Of a stretch of 64,000 nt of DNA, positions 61,301-64,000 are shown one piece after another. Made by a program: the position numbers and the translations under genes. Under the pieces are notes generated by a model. That model did not search any database and had not been told where the DNA came from. It saw nothing but the letters and a program-made list of their open reading frames with translations. This stretch comes from Amia ocellicauda (taxonomy: Eukaryota; Chordata; Actinopteri; Amiiformes; Amiidae). The stretch covers positions 1-64,000 of the forward strand of contig NW_027102786.1 in assembly GCF_036373705.1 (NCBI RefSeq), read 5' to 3'. Position 1 is the stretch's first letter. Every line of letters begins with the position of its first letter.

Positions 61301-61420
61301 GCTTACGGCCATACTAGCCTGAATACGCCCGATCTCGTCCGATCTCGGAAACTAAGCAGGCTCGGGCCTGGTCAGTACTTGGATGGGAGACCGCCTGGGA
61401 ATACCAGGTGCTGTAAGCTT
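61301..61420 (+). rRNA. 5S rRNA copy 53 (A51 lineage)
   Basis: One change, G51A, identical to its partner copy 46, with the 5-bp deletion upstream (61109-61124) and CTTGTAAAAAC downstream. Confidence 0.9.
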
Positions 61421-62485
61421 TTGCATCTTTTACACACCAGAGGGCGACAAATCACGAGTTTTAACTTTGGATACACGCAATTTCATCATTATTTCAGATT
61501 TGACTTCCCCAAATACACAGGCATACAATAGATCTTGTTCTCCAATGTAAACGGTCCCTAGTAACTAGGGTACATTCGTAAATAAATTGAGCATCATGGC
61601 TAGAAGTGACTAAATGTTGCCTAATCTTTCTCATCGAGAAATGACACAATTACAGCAACACAAAAAGGAACTCCACCGGACAAAGTTCAGTGCTCACAAG
61701 GAGCCTCATTCAACACACACGGTTCCATTCCCATTCATGCAAAGCACGAAAGTGTAAAACTTGGGAACATACTTGAGAGCAAAGATCACATTCAATCTCA
61801 TTCAAGGCACGGATGTGAATGCAACGGGATGAAATTACTGAAATGATGCCTGCCCTCGAACTGTGATGATGGACTACCCGACTCGCCAATAATATTGGGT
61901 TCTGGTGTATTGAAATACAGGAGCTGCTGGATTTGTGTGTTTTCTTACCCCCTCACCATAGTTTGTCAAATGTTTAAACAACTGAACTTATATTCAAGGT
62001 TTGTTTCTCTTCATATGTTTTACTGGTTTACATTTGTCTCAGCAACCTGTTGAATGATTCTTCTGCTTTCAAAACAAAATGACAACAGGATGAATGCACA
62101 CACTTGTAAAAACAATACATGCAATGTTATGCATCATAGTGATGCAACCTCCTTTCAGTTTCATACTGCATGTCAATTGAAATCCTTACTGAAATGCACA
62201 CCTTCTCAAGATTGCGCTTGACTGGCGTGTCAGGCACTCAATTACAGCTGTTTTATCAAGACAATGTGTTCGTTTTGTAATATATAGTTCCGGTCTGGTG
62301 TGGCACCCCAGCTAACGCACAACGTTGCCACAATGTTGCCACAACGTGGCGTGTTAGCAGGGACTGTCTGCGGCGCGCTGGTGTGTCCCGGGCTTTAGAG
62401 TAGAGAGACAGTTCAACTGTAAGTATGAACGGCAGAAACGGATATTGCCTTCCCTTTAAGTAGAGCGTCAGGGACAGCATTCCTA

Positions 62486-62605
62486 GCTCACGGCCATACT
62501 AGCCTGAATACGCCCGATCTCGTCCGATCTCGGAAGCTAAGCAGGCTCGGGCCTGGTCAGTACTTGGATGGGAGACCGCCTGGGAATACCAGGTGCTGTA
62601 AGCTT
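62486..62605 (+). rRNA. 5S rRNA copy 54
   Basis: Partner of copy 47 with one private change, U4C, which turns the U4:A115 pair of the terminal stem into C:A. Unit 54 keeps both As in TCATTCAAGGC, so it predates the 1-bp loss in units 47 and 49. Confidence 0.88.
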
Positions 62606-63670
62606 TTGCATCTTTTACACACCAGAGGGCGACATATCACGAGTTTTAACTTTGGATACACGCAATTTCATCATTATTTCAGATTTGACTTCCCCAAATA
62701 CACAGGCATACAATAGATCTTGTTCTCCAATGTAAACGGTCCCTAGTAACTAGGGTACATTCATAAATAAATTGAGCATCATGGCTAGAAGTGACTAAAT
62801 GTTGCCTAATCTTTCTCATCGAGAAATGACAGAATTACAGCAACACAAAAAGGAACTCCACCGGACAAAGTTCAGTGCTCACAAGGAGCCTCATTCAACA
62901 CACACGGTTCCATTCCCATTCATGCAAAGCACGAAAGTGTAAAACTTGGGAACATACTTGAGAGCAAAGATCACATTCAATCTCATTCAAGGCACGGATG
63001 TGAATGCAACAAGATGAAATTACTGAAATGATGCCTGCCCTCGAACTGTGATGATGGACTACCCGACTCGCCAATAATATTGGGTTCTGGTGTATTGAAA
63101 TACAGGAGCTGCTGGATTTGTGTGTTTTCTTACCCCCTCACCATAGTTTGTCAAATGTTTAAACAACTGAACTTATATTCAAGGTTTGTTTCTCTTCATA
63201 TGTTTTACTGGTTTACATTTGTCTCAGCAACCTGTTGAATGATTCTTCTGCTTTCAAAACAAAATGACAACAGGATGAATGCACACACTTGAAAATACAA
63301 TACATGCAATGTTATGCATCATAGTGATGCAACCTCCTTTCAGTTTCATACTGCATGTCAATTTAAATCCTTACTGAAATGCACACCTTCTCAAGATTGC
63401 GCTTGACTGGCGTGTCAGGCACTCAATTACAGCTGTTTTATCAAGACAATGTGTTCGTTTTGTAATATATAGTTCCGGTCTGGTGTGGCACCCCAGCTAA
63501 CGCACAACGTTGCCACAATGTTGCCACAACGTGGCGTGTTAGCAGGGACTGTCTGCGGCGCGCTGGTGTGTCCCGGGCTTTAGAGTAGAGAGACAGTTCA
63601 ACTGTAAGTATGAACGGCAGAAACGGATATTGCCTTCCCTTTAAGTAGAGCGTCAGGGACAGCCTCCCTG

Positions 63671-63790
63671 GCTTACGGCCATACTAGCCTGAATACGCCC
63701 GATCTCGTCCGATCTCGGAAGCTAAGCAGGCTTGGGCCTGGTCAGTACTTGGATGGGAGACTGCCTGGAAATACCAGGTGCTGTAAGCTT
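63671..63790 (+). rRNA. 5S rRNA copy 55
   Basis: Last copy in the window, with C63T, C92T and G99A exactly as in copy 50. Upstream spacer type B, two 11-bp repeats. Its spacer is cut by the right edge. Confidence 0.85.
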
Positions 63791-64000
63791 TTGCATCTTT
63801 TACACACCAGAGGGCGACAAATCACGAGTTTTAACTTTGGATACACGCAATTTCATCATTATTTCAGATTTGACTTCCCCAAATACACAGGCATACAATA
63901 GATCTTGTTCTCCAACGTAAACGGTCCCTAGTAACTAGGGTACATTCGTAAATAAATTGAGCATCATGGCTAGAAGTGACTAAATGTTGCCTAATCTTTC
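63791..64000 (+). repeat. Partial 5S spacer at right edge
   Basis: First 210 nt of the standard spacer after copy 55, including the T4 runs and the CCCTAGT dyad. Nothing unlike the other units, so the array continues past the window. Confidence 0.95.

Larger units (their letters stand above)
1..64000 (+). repeat. 5S rDNA tandem array, 55 gene copies
   Basis: The whole window is a head-to-tail array of one repeat: a 120-nt 5S rRNA gene plus about 1.05-1.08 kb of spacer. Gene starts are spaced 1,160-1,196 bp apart, most often 1,185 or 1,174. All copies point the same way. Every interval between two listed genes is the same spacer, described at 3632-4685, and I see no other gene in any of them. 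Length differences are fully accounted for by the 11-bp repeat copy number and by small indels listed separately. The long array of nearly identical units means that assembly collapse or expansion is possible. Confidence 0.97.
58947..64000 (+). repeat. Higher-order repeat, second block (copies 51-55, cut by edge)
   Basis: Units 51-55 match 44, 45, 46, 47 and 50 in gene alleles (consensus or A37, C53, A51, consensus or C4, T63/T92/A99) and spacer markers. It continues past the window. Confidence 0.85.

Noticed and set aside
1-64000. CRISPR-like array of regularly spaced repeats
   Set aside because: The period is over 1.1 kb, the spacers are all the same sequence and the repeated element is a 5S rRNA gene.

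Overview
The window is one uninterrupted stretch of a vertebrate-type 5S ribosomal RNA gene cluster. It holds 55 gene copies, all on the + strand: one cut by the left edge and 54 complete in extent. They are separated by about 54 versions of the same non-transcribed spacer of about 1,054-1,076 bp. I find no protein gene, other RNA gene, transposon, CRISPR array or inverted unit. The gene matches the vertebrate 5S consensus closely, and the region around TACGCCCGATCTCGTCCG and the GCTTAC...GTAAGC terminal stem look like fish 5S. A fish is therefore the best guess, but the spacer gives no species.

Conventions used below: copies are numbered 1-55 from the left, and gene positions 1-120 count from the G of GCTTAC. 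The array consensus is the sequence of copy 4. Repeat length is 1,174, 1,185 or 1,196 bp, set mainly by one, two or three copies of an 11-bp tandem repeat (AACGTTGCCAC) about 165 bp upstream of each gene. Every remaining length difference is explained by a small indel that I located. Two linked versions of the promoter-proximal spacer alternate. Type A reads AACGTTTCG, then CCCGGAC, CTGCAAG and GAGCGG. Type B reads AACGTGGCG, then CCCGGGC, CTGTAAG and GAACGG. Several copies are A/B recombinants.

Layout: copies 1-7 (1-8,239) are fairly uniform. Copies 8-28 (8,240-31,956) are the most varied, and all seven copies I call pseudogenes lie there, including a 10-nt internal deletion and a twice-present copy that has lost its first terminator. 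Copies 11-14 and 15-16 are recent tandem duplications. Copies 29-36 are mixed. Copies 37-55 (42,432-63,790) are very homogeneous and arranged as a higher-order repeat: units 44-50 are matched by 51-55 at a spacing of 8,266 bp, with a younger 2,369-bp duplication nested inside the first block. Copy 48 looks like a chimeric gene made by that crossover.

Each intact unit carries what an RNA polymerase III type 1 gene needs: a TATA-like TTTAAG at about -31 to -26, an internal control region (A box, intermediate element, C box), and a T4 terminator with a second T4 a few bases on. Nine full-length copies match the array consensus exactly and four more differ only by C at position 53. I see no previously undescribed system here. 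The points of interest are the recombination history, universal CpG decay in the gene, a T53/C53 gene dichotomy and a few conserved spacer dyads.
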